Origin: an uncultured Lachnospiraceae bacterium
GTDB lineage: Bacteria > Bacillota > Clostridia > Lachnospirales > Lachnospiraceae
Reading direction: 5' to 3'
DNA length: 39,790 nt
NCBI GenBank assembly: GCA_947178145.1
Contig: CAMWXE010000048.1
Location: forward strand, 1 to 39,790
Made by a program: the position numbers and the translations under genes. This document shows positions 33,964 to 39,790 of this stretch, piece after piece; position 1 is the first letter of the stretch, and the number at the start of each line of letters is the position of its first letter. Below the pieces are notes generated by a model. The model was not told the DNA's origin, ran no database searches, and saw nothing but the letters and a program-made list of their open reading frames with translations.

Positions 33964-34800
33964 TCAGATCACAAAATCGAACTTCTGTCCTACCTTTTTT
34001 TCCCGGTCTGACAGAATATCTCTTCTGGCAAGATAATCTGCATTCTCAATCTGACTTATCAGATCATCAATCGAGTCCGCAGTGAAAGTCACTTCGCTGT
34101 CACCGTCATGCTCAAAGAATTCCTCCCGGATCTCCCTGCGTTCTGCCCGGCCCTCCTCCAGCTTCTCCTGCTGTTTTTTCTGGGCTGCCTTCTTTGCCGC
34201 TTTCTTCTCCTCTGTCTTTTTTGCCGCTTTCTTCTTGGCTAACCGTTCCTGTGCGGTCTTGTTCTGTGCCTTAAAGGACTTATCCATCGTCGCAAAGAAC
34301 GATGCCGCCCCATTGTCATTCACGTTCATGCCGCAGCTCTTGACGCTCAGTCCCATATTTGCAAGCCTGTTCGTCAGCTGGGACAATCCGCTTGCCCCTT
34401 GTGCGATAATACCTTCATATTGCTTGCGATAGTCCTCGTCCGCTGCCATGCGCTCAATCTTTTCCTCGTCAATCAGCACTACCATCTTATTCGGATTGGA
34501 ATAGCTTGACGCAGTTGCCTTGGCAAACTCCTTCTGGTCCTTGCTCACGAGGATAAAATCCAGATTCCCGTATTTCTTTTTCAACTCCTCGTAATACTTC
34601 GCCGCATCCTCCGTCAGCTCCGGACTTCCGATTGTCCTTCCGCTGACCTTCGTCTTCCTGACAGTTTCGTTGGACTCTTCCGACTTTGATATCGCGATGT
34701 CCTTTGCTTTCTCGTCTTTCTTATTGCTGGTCTTTGATGTGTTGTAGTAAGCAGCGACGTTCTCTGCAACAGCGGGCGTCCCCGCAGAAATGGTACTCAT
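33964..34800 (-). CDS. DUF6033-like protein
   Basis: 278 residues. The central part (about 55-180) resembles the Lachnospiraceae family called DUF6033: DAAKYYEELKKKYGNLDFIL, SYSNPNKMVVLIDEEKIERM, GASGLSQLTNRLANMG and GMNVNDNGAASFFATMDKSF. A lysine/alanine-rich coiled coil follows (about 190-225), then an acidic end with FTADSIDDLISQIENADYLA. The N-terminus is polar and without signal peptide or membrane helix. GGGAGGG lies 7-8 bases upstream of the ATG. Function unknown; it is the last gene of a three-gene unit whose predicted promoter looks like sigma-28, which hints at a link with motility. Confidence 0.7.
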   Translation of the reverse strand: MSTISAGTPAVAENVAAYYNTSKTSNKKDEKAKDIAISKSEESNETVRKTKVSGRTIGSPELTEDAAKYYEELKKKYGNLDFILVSKDQKEFAKATASSYSNPNKMVVLIDEEKIERMAADEDYRKQYEGIIAQGASGLSQLTNRLANMGLSVKSCGMNVNDNGAASFFATMDKSFKAQNKTAQERLAKKKAAKKTEEKKAAKKAAQKKQQEKLEEGRAERREIREEFFEHDGDSEVTFTADSIDDLISQIENADYLARRDILSDREKKVGQKFDFVI

Positions 34801-34878
34801 AGTTCATCCCTCCCTGATTATATGTGGCTGACATCCGTTTCAGCCTGTACCTTTGTTCTGTTTCACTTTCTATATACC

Positions 34879-35340
34879 TTACGCCTTCGCCTTAAAGCCT
34901 GCACTCTCCGCCTCCGGCGTCCAGAATATACTGTTATATTTTATCTGCTCCTCAATCTCACTGACAGTGGTCGTCCTTATAACGGAACGGCATGCCATTC
35001 TGCTGTCTGGCAGTTCCATCTCATGAAATCGGTCAGCAGCACGAATTTCGGTGCTGATATTGTTGTAATTATTCATCTGACAGATACAGCTTACGATACG
35101 TCCTCCTGTGACAGCGATAATATCACTCAGACTTTTCATGCAATAGGGAAGCATAGTCAAATTGTTTTCGAGCCACTGTTCAATTTTTTTATCCTTTGTT
35201 GCTCTGTAATATAGCCGCTCACTAATCTTTACCTGATATCCGTCTGCCTTCATGCACTCAAAATGCCTCTTGACATACTTCTCGTACTCAAACGGATTTT
35301 TGTATCTGACTTCTGAATCCTTAATCCCCTCACCCAGCAT
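34879..35340 (-). CDS. Protein of unknown function, middle gene of a three-gene unit
   Basis: 153 residues, mixed alpha/beta, no signal or membrane segment. Landmarks: YEKYVKRHFECMKADGYQVK, ERLYYRATKDKKIEQWLENN and a C-terminal SIFWTPEAESAGFKAKA. Three cysteines lie in the middle. The start ATG has AAGGTGA upstream. It begins 14 bases after the previous gene ends and is followed by the DUF6033-like gene after 78 bases, so these three genes are probably co-transcribed. No family recognised. Confidence 0.65.
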   Translation of the reverse strand: MLGEGIKDSEVRYKNPFEYEKYVKRHFECMKADGYQVKISERLYYRATKDKKIEQWLENNLTMLPYCMKSLSDIIAVTGGRIVSCICQMNNYNNISTEIRAADRFHEMELPDSRMACRSVIRTTTVSEIEEQIKYNSIFWTPEAESAGFKAKA

Positions 35341-35354
35341 GTGATCCGTTCACC

Positions 35355-35918
35355 TTATGCCTTTATGTCGATTGGCGTGTACTGCTGCTCGAGATACATC
35401 TGTGTCAGCTTTTCCTGCTCCACAATTTCGGGCAGTTCTTCCTCAAGTTCTTCCTTGACTACCATACCGTCTGTAAGCAGCTCATCGAGTGTCTCCTCGG
35501 GCATTTCCTCAAGTATCTCGTCGAGCATACCGCCATCCTCTTCGATTCCGAGTGCCTCTTTGGCGAGCTCCTCACGCCTCTCTTCTGCAGTCTTCGGCTC
35601 AAGCTTCTCCACAGCCTTGGCAATCTTCTCGCCAAACTCCTCCGCCTCGTCCATGCAATGCATCATTTGTTCGTTATTGAACTGCATTTTCACCAGATCG
35701 ATCTGATCATTATAGTTATTAAAAAGCTCCAGCTTCTCTGAAATCTCGTCCATCGTCGTACAGTGCTTATTTTTGAGTTCTGCTTTCTTCCCCTCAAAAA
35801 AGTCAATCTGCGACTGCGCTTTCTGGATTCTCTCAATTTTCTCCTCTGTGCTTTTCAATCCTGTCCCATAGTGCTGTGTCAGGACGGAAAGCGGACTATT
35901 CGCCATTGAAATATTCAT
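35355..35918 (-). CDS. Acidic coiled-coil protein of unknown function
   Basis: 187 residues. The first 110 residues look like a helical hairpin or coiled coil (STEEKIERIQKAQSQIDFFE, MDEISEKLELFNNYNDQIDL); residues 110-170 are very rich in glutamate (MLDEILEEMPEETLDELL) and the end reads YTPIDIKA. The first ATG has only a weak AGGGG site; a second ATG at codon 5 is possible. First gene of the three-gene unit. Its small, helical, signal-less nature would fit a chaperone or secretion adaptor, but this is a guess. Confidence 0.65.
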   Translation of the reverse strand: MNISMANSPLSVLTQHYGTGLKSTEEKIERIQKAQSQIDFFEGKKAELKNKHCTTMDEISEKLELFNNYNDQIDLVKMQFNNEQMMHCMDEAEEFGEKIAKAVEKLEPKTAEERREELAKEALGIEEDGGMLDEILEEMPEETLDELLTDGMVVKEELEEELPEIVEQEKLTQMYLEQQYTPIDIKA

Positions 35919-35997
35919 ACTTAACCCCTATCACTTTCTCGCTTCACTGTTGATACAAGTTTCCATAATCACACTACTGTATGATTCTTTATATGTT

Positions 35998-36024
35998 ATA
36001 TCGGTCTGTATTGGAAAAGAATCA
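35998..36024 (-). promoter_or_regulatory. Possible sigma-28-like promoter of the three-gene unit
   Basis: On the minus strand ACCGATAT (35998-36005) matches 7 of 8 bases of the SigD -10 GCCGATAT. The -35 position 15 bases upstream reads TGAT (36021-36024), a poor match to TAAA. Confidence 0.35.
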
Positions 36025-36273
36025 AGCGGTTTTGGGGAAATTTTTTTGTTCTGGCCTCTGTAACTGGCAAAGCAGGCTTCCAGGCTTTGACACACGCCCT
36101 CGAAAAAATATCCAGTGCAAGCCACATATATTATTTCTACGCAGATACTTAGGCACTGCAAAAATTAACCACTCAAAGTAATTTCTCTGAAAAGTCCGAA
36201 AAATCAAGAGTTTTGCATTTTTATTATGAGCGATAATATATCCACAATTCCTTAGGTTCAAAATGTCATATGT

Positions 36274-36333
36274 AACATGAATAAATAACATAAAATATAA
36301 CATATCTTACACCTTAATTTAAACATAAAATAT
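36274..36333 (+). repeat. Repeated AACAT boxes upstream of the RHH gene
   Basis: AACAT occurs at 36274, 36287, 36299 and 36322, the first three spaced 12-13 bases apart. Two of the sites extend to an exact 12-base direct repeat, AACATAAAATAT (36287-36298 and 36322-36333). They lie 20-80 bases before the RHH start and are likely operators for autoregulation. Confidence 0.45.
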
Positions 36334-36352
36334 GATTGAATGGAGGTGCAAT

Positions 36353-36556
36353 ATGCAGAATGAAAATTTAGTGATAAAACCTAAAAAAATAAAGGGAGAA
36401 GATGGATACAAAGTTTTTTCGATTAGAGTCAAAGAAGAAATCGTTGCACAGATTGACAATATCTCCACCAGAACAGGACATAGCAGAAACGAATTGATTG
36501 GGACTTTCCTAGAATATGCATTAGAAAAGTGTGTGGTTGAAGGATACACTTGCTAA
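36353..36556 (+). CDS. Ribbon-helix-helix DNA-binding protein
   Basis: 67 residues from ATG 36353, which has GGAGGTG five bases upstream; the frame open to 36332 lacks a site. After a basic arm (KPKKIKGEDGY) comes the beta strand KVFSIRVKEEI, then helices VAQIDNISTRTGHSRNELIG and TFLEYALEKCVV, the pattern of CopG/Arc/MetJ-type repressors that bind direct repeats as dimers. No toxin gene follows; the next 1 kb is AT-rich and empty, so it is more likely a solitary regulator or a leftover of a mobile element than half of a toxin-antitoxin pair. Confidence 0.75.
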   Translation: MQNENLVIKPKKIKGEDGYKVFSIRVKEEIVAQIDNISTRTGHSRNELIGTFLEYALEKCVVEGYTC

Positions 36557-37577
36557 TTTTAAAAATTATAATACATATAGAAGTTTATATGCACCATTTT
36601 GCACTCCAATACCATACATTATTTTCATAGAGCAAAAGCATTCAAACAAGTGTTTTTGAAGGAAATTGTCAATTTGCATCCGGATTATCACAGCCCATAT
36701 GTAAATTTATTTTTGTTTAATCCTTTTTATTGTTGACTCTTTTGGTTGAATTTCCATATTACCATAATCAGTATCGACTATATACTTTTTTATCTCTTGA
36801 TGAAAATGATATAGTCCTAAATCTCAAAATGAATAGTATGATTCTGTACATATTTGGACTATATAAGTACATTTTATTATGATTTGATTTTATTCCATTT
36901 TGGTTTTAAAGAAATAGATTTGTCGTTTTATAGAATGCTTTTTAACTGCCTATTATGAAAACGTATTGTAGACATTTTAGCTCATATTCTATAATCTGGC
37001 ATATTGGCAAACTTTTTTATAATTTACGTTTTCCTTCTATATATAAAATGATTATTTTTTTGCTGTCATCTGCTTGCTTTACTTTTAACCTATATTGTAT
37101 AAAATTTTAGTGTATGCAGTGTCGCAAAGACTTAATTTTCAAGAGCTACAAAGACTTTTGAGTTCAAATGATATGGACATGAGCAAAATAAATATAATAG
37201 TATTTCGTAATCTGCAGCAAGTATTCTAATATTCATTGCCAGCATCATTTGTTAAAATACATCTTAAAACGCTCTGTTTATGGATTTTATAGTGCTTTGT
37301 ACTGACCGCTTTTGTTCAAATTTTGCCCTTCAATTTTAGGATTTATTATAAACATTGAGTAATTTATTCCTGCCAGTATTTCTGGTTATACTGAAAATAC
37401 AAAATTAAAACAGACAGTGTATCAAAACAAGAGAACGAACCAATTTTCAAAAAGGTATAAACAAAAAACATGAAATTGGTATCTAAAGTGCCGATAAATT
37501 CCGTGTTTATTAGGGTTCTCTTAACTAAAATATTTGATTTATTTCAGAAACACATATTCTTTAATAGGAGAAATAAT
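36557..37577 (+). other. AT-rich gene-free stretch of about 1 kb
   Basis: Very AT-rich, with stops in all frames. One 44-codon frame (37095-37229, TTG start) reads like a protein fragment (SQRLNFQELQRLLSSNDMDM) but has no ribosome binding site. No RNA gene, repeat array or transposon end was seen. It looks like decayed accessory DNA, plus the upstream region of the gene at 37578. Confidence 0.5.
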
Positions 37578-37937
37578 ATGAGTAAACAAATTTATATTAC
37601 TGACAAAGAAAGCAAAAAATGTCAAAAAGTAGCCGATGCTTTTTCAGAATTATACGAACAAGTTAATATTGTTGTAAAAGATGCCGGAAAATATGGTTTT
37701 GTAAAACTATTCTGCTATGAACCCTGCTACGGATTTTGTAAGATGACGACCTTCACAAACAGTAACGATTTGTTTCATGATTTATGGGAGGAATGGTGGC
37801 ATGAACAAGTTTTTACGCTTGCGCTTGGAACCCCTCTCTTAGACTTGGACTACCCAGATATGTTGAAAGCTCTCCCCCAGAAGAAACAAGAGGAAATTAT
37901 GTCAAAAAAAGTGTACTTTGAAAAAAAGTGTAGTTAA
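37578..37937 (+). CDS. Small protein of unknown function, paralogue A
   Basis: 119 residues from ATG 37578 with AGGAG upstream; the frame open to 37470 is not conserved with its paralogue. Sequence landmarks: ITDKESKKCQKVADAFSELY, VVKDAGKYGFVKLFCY, FTNSNDLFHDLWEEWWHEQV, LLDLDYPDMLKALPQKKQEE. The following gene encodes a clear relative. Acidic, soluble, single domain, no catalytic signature. I do not know the family name; such paralogous runs of small acidic proteins are often immunity or accessory proteins, but nothing here proves it. Confidence 0.7.
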   Translation: MSKQIYITDKESKKCQKVADAFSELYEQVNIVVKDAGKYGFVKLFCYEPCYGFCKMTTFTNSNDLFHDLWEEWWHEQVFTLALGTPLLDLDYPDMLKALPQKKQEEIMSKKVYFEKKCS

Positions 37938-37973
37938 CGCCAACTAACGATGTCCGCAATAAAGGAGACCTTA

Positions 37974-38342
37974 ATGAAAAAGAAAGACTATATTACAGAT
38001 ACAGAGCATAAAAAATGCCAAAAAGTGGCTGCTATCTTTTCGGCACTGGAAGAAGATGATATTATCATACTTGATGCTGGAGCATATGGTTTCGTCGTAC
38101 TGCTCTATTATACATCTCCACATGGTTTTGAAGCTGTCAAGACTTTTACAGACAGTCAGAAAATGTTTGATTTTTTATGGGAGGAATGGCTTGATTCACA
38201 GTTAATCAGGCTTTTAGAAACAATGCATTTGGGCGATCTGGACTATGAGGACATTTTTGAATATCTGCCGCAAGACAAGCAGACGGAACTGATGAACAAA
38301 CGGGAGTTATTCCTGAAACAAGCAGATTTTGACAGCTTCTAA
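37974..38342 (+). CDS. Small protein of unknown function, paralogue B
   Basis: 122 residues from ATG 37974 (AAAGGAG upstream). It aligns end to end with the previous protein: ITDTEHKKCQKVAAIFSALE, ILDAGAYGFVVLLYY, FTDSQKMFDFLWEEWLDSQL, LGDLDYEDIFEYLPQDKQTE. Identity is roughly 45-50 percent by eye, so the duplication is old. A nearly identical truncated copy of its 3' part occurs at 39465-39790, so this gene was also the source, or product, of a recent duplication. Confidence 0.72.
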   Translation: MKKKDYITDTEHKKCQKVAAIFSALEEDDIIILDAGAYGFVVLLYYTSPHGFEAVKTFTDSQKMFDFLWEEWLDSQLIRLLETMHLGDLDYEDIFEYLPQDKQTELMNKRELFLKQADFDSF

Positions 38343-38375
38343 TATCTATCCAGTTTCCCGGCAATCAAGTGGTTA

Positions 38376-38404
38376 TTGCGTATCAATACTTCATGTGTTA
38401 TACT
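38376..38404 (+). promoter_or_regulatory. Promoter before the PD-(D/E)XK-like gene
   Basis: TTGCGT (38376-38381) and TATACT (38399-38404) are 17 bases apart. AAGGGAAGGA follows at 38421-38430, rather far from the predicted start. Confidence 0.55.
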
Positions 38405-38456
38405 AAAATAACAAAAGAGAAAGGGAAGGAACTACAAACAGTTCTATAGAATCATA

Positions 38457-39347
38457 TTGGAAATTGAGGAAACCATACAATGGCATCCGGCATTCTGCTC
38501 TGCAATTGAGCTGGAATTATGGGAAAACAAAAAAGATCTCAAATACGAACGGGAACACAATCTGAGCAAAATGCCGCTCAGAATAGACTTTCTTGTGATT
38601 AAGAAAAAACCAAACGCAGTCATCAAAAATGAAATCGGTGATTTCTTCCTGAAAAATAATATTTTCGAATACAAATCACCTGGGGACAGCATGGACGCCG
38701 GGACCTTTTACAAGGCATTTTCCTATGCATGCCTATACAAGGACGAGACAGAAAATGCAGGTGAAATTCTTAATATGGACACGACAATCACACTTGTCCG
38801 GGAGCAAAAACCAGAGAAACTCCTCCGGCAGCTTGGTGAAAAATATGAGCTGACCAGACGTGCAGAAGGTATTTACCGCATTCGGGGAATGCTGTTTCCA
38901 GTGCAGTTTCTCGTGACAGGTGAAATGAACGAAGAAGGGCATGTATTCCTGACATCCCTGACCCGTACCATGAGCAGGGAACAGGCACAAAGGCAGCTGG
39001 ACAAAGCCTCAAGCCTGAAAAACAATGAGGACAGGAAGAATGCGGATTCTGTTGTAAATGTCGCATCAGAGGCAAATATAAATCTGTTTAAAAAAATGAT
39101 ACAGGAGGGCGATCAAATGTGTGAAGAATTAAAGGAAATGCTTGCACCTGAAATAATAGAATTCAAAGTACTTCTGGCTGAGCAGAAAGCTATGCTTGCT
39201 GATAATGCTACTAAACTTGCCGATAAAGATGCTAAACTTGCCGATAAAGACGCTGAACTTGCCGATAATGCTGCTAAACTTGCCAATCAGGATGCTCAAA
39301 TTAAAATGTTAAAGAAAATGCTTGCTGAAGCAGGTATTAAAGCGTAG
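38457..39347 (+). CDS. PD-(D/E)XK nuclease-like protein with heptad-repeat tail
   Basis: 296 residues from a TTG at 38457. The start is uncertain: the nearest good site (38421-38430) is 26 bases upstream and the frame is open to 38412 without an ATG. The first 90 residues have a nuclease-fold pattern: an early glutamate (AIELEL), then MPLRIDFLVIKKK and NIFEYKSPGD, which fit E...D...ExK. Then follow FYKAFSYACLYK and VTLVREQKPEKLL-like strands. This protein type is common in gut Clostridia, sometimes mislabelled. The tail (about 240-290) is a coiled coil of LADxDAK heptads. No partner genes; a transposon or defence connection is possible but unproven. Confidence 0.65.
   Translation: MEIEETIQWHPAFCSAIELELWENKKDLKYEREHNLSKMPLRIDFLVIKKKPNAVIKNEIGDFFLKNNIFEYKSPGDSMDAGTFYKAFSYACLYKDETENAGEILNMDTTITLVREQKPEKLLRQLGEKYELTRRAEGIYRIRGMLFPVQFLVTGEMNEEGHVFLTSLTRTMSREQAQRQLDKASSLKNNEDRKNADSVVNVASEANINLFKKMIQEGDQMCEELKEMLAPEIIEFKVLLAEQKAMLADNATKLADKDAKLADKDAELADNAAKLANQDAQIKMLKKMLAEAGIKA
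39195..39299 (+). repeat. 21-bp tandem repeat encoding heptads
   Basis: Five head-to-tail units of 21 bases, starting at 39195, 39216, 39237, 39258 and 39279, each of the type CTTGCCGATAAAGATGCTAA with one further base. They encode L-A-D-x-x-x-K/E heptads. Units 2 and 3 are nearly identical, so copy number may vary between strains. Confidence 0.85.
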
Positions 39348-39356
39348 ATTATGCAT

Positions 39357-39380
39357 AAAACCACCTATGGTGGTTTTATT
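39357..39380 (+). terminator. Intrinsic terminator after the PD-(D/E)XK-like gene
   Basis: AAAACCACC-TAT-GGTGGTTTT is a 9-pair stem with a 3-base loop, followed by ATTG, nine bases after the stop codon. Confidence 0.85.
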
Positions 39381-39464
39381 GCAATATTTTCATTCCTTTT
39401 GCATATTACTCTCCGATTCAAATCCTTCTGCTTATATGATGTGCAGACCAAAATCTGATTCCCT

Positions 39465-39790
39465 GTTTTAAAGCTGTCAAGACTTTTACAGACAGTCAGA
39501 AAATGTTTGATTTTTTATGGGAGGAATGGCTTGATTCACAGTTAATCAGGCTTTTAGAAACAATGCATTTGGGCGATCTGGACTATGAAGACATTTGGTT
39601 TTAGTCAATAAGTGTGTTGGTGCAATATACAAAGACTGATATCACTATTTTCGTAATTGCCAGAAATATACAAACCAACACAGATGTTGACTAACACCAG
39701 ACATTTTTGAATATCCGCCACAAGACAAGCAGACAGAACTGATGAACAAACGGGAGTTATTCCTGAAACAAGCAGATTTTGACAGCTTCT
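39465..39790 (+). pseudogene. Truncated copy of paralogue B, split by a MITE
   Basis: Bases 39471-39596 match 38131-38256 with one difference (GAA for GAG), and after a 102-base insertion 39699-39790 match 38249-38340 with only a few differences. The copy starts near codon 52, has no start codon or ribosome binding site, and is broken by the element, so it cannot make a full protein. Similarity fades just before 39465. It reaches the window edge, so its true 3' end is not seen. Confidence 0.85.
39597..39698. mobile_element. 102-bp MITE with 25-bp inverted repeats and 8-bp target duplication
   Basis: Terminal repeats start GGTTTTAGTCAA (left) and GGTGTTAGTCAA (right, complement strand), and match at 21 of 25 positions, ending TGTGTTGGT. 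AGACATTT flanks both sides (39589-39596 and 39699-39706); the uninterrupted gene at 38249-38256 has this site once, as GGACATTT. There is no coding capacity. The GG start, internal GTCAA and 8-bp duplication resemble ISL3-family ends, a tentative assignment. Confidence 0.85.

Larger units (their letters stand above)
35919..36352. other. Gene-free divergent region before the RHH gene
   Basis: About 430 bases without a convincing gene. It holds the sigma-28-like element for the minus-strand unit (35998-36024), a small hairpin around 36069-36091 (CAAAGC/GCTTTG) and the AACAT boxes before the RHH gene (36274-36333). Confidence 0.55.

Noticed and set aside
36353..36556. RHH protein as the antitoxin of a toxin-antitoxin pair
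   Set aside because: No toxin-sized gene lies within 1 kb on the same strand.
37095..37229. 44-codon frame in the AT-rich gap with protein-like composition
   Set aside because: TTG start without binding site, no similarity recognised, stops on both sides; possibly a decayed gene piece but not supportable.

Overview
The window looks like a chromosome segment of a motile, anaerobic Firmicute of the class Clostridia, most likely a Lachnospiraceae relative. This is inferred from the Gram-positive style AGGAGG ribosome binding sites, the eno-secG-rnr-smpB gene order, the protein families present (DUF6033-like protein, FloT flotillin, PF06541 permease, a gut-Clostridia PD-(D/E)XK-like protein), and the lack of any outer-membrane gene. 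No rRNA, tRNA or CRISPR array was seen.

Layout. (1) 0.1-5.1 kb, minus strand: an AAA ATPase, then two consecutive small/large subunit pairs of aconitase-family hydro-lyases of the isopropylmalate isomerase type (order D-C-D-C). A leader that can fold into a hairpin pair plus pseudoknot precedes them. (2) 5.1-9.4 kb, plus strand: a run of poorly characterised genes (small membrane protein, two unknown proteins, a DUF4261 protein) and a divergent CbiE/CbiT-like protein with no cobalamin genes around it. (3) 9.4-19.1 kb, minus strand: core genes. These are smpB and rnr (RNA quality control), secG, eno and gpmI (lower glycolysis), and a beta-CASP metallo-beta-lactamase protein with a duplicated C-terminal domain. 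(4) 19.2-23.1 kb, plus strand: a promoter, a short leader ORF, an intrinsic terminator and two half-transporters forming an asymmetric heterodimeric ABC exporter. This arrangement suggests leader-peptide attenuation of the BmrB-BmrCD kind. (5) 23.1-36 kb: a PF06541 membrane protein with thiamine pyrophosphokinase, then a sensing and motility-flavoured stretch: solute-binding lipoprotein plus chemoreceptor, a PaaK-like protein with eroded motifs, a membrane GGDEF protein, a FliD-C-like protein, flotillin and a three-gene unit ending in a DUF6033-like gene. Two of these units have sigma-28-like promoter sequences. (6) 36-39.8 kb, plus strand: an AT-rich accessory end with a ribbon-helix-helix regulator behind repeated AACAT boxes, a roughly 1 kb gene-free stretch, two paralogous small proteins, a PD-(D/E)XK-like protein with a 21-bp tandem repeat, and a truncated third copy of the small paralogue split by a 102-bp MITE.

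The most notable observations are the attenuator arrangement at the ABC exporter, the non-autonomous element with its 8-bp target duplication, the candidate structured leader before the hydro-lyase operon, the duplicated hydro-lyase pairs, and two proteins (CbiT-like and PaaK-like) whose family motifs have eroded. Several start codons were chosen from ribosome binding sites and family length, not from the longest open frame. All family names rest on motif recognition by eye, with no database search.
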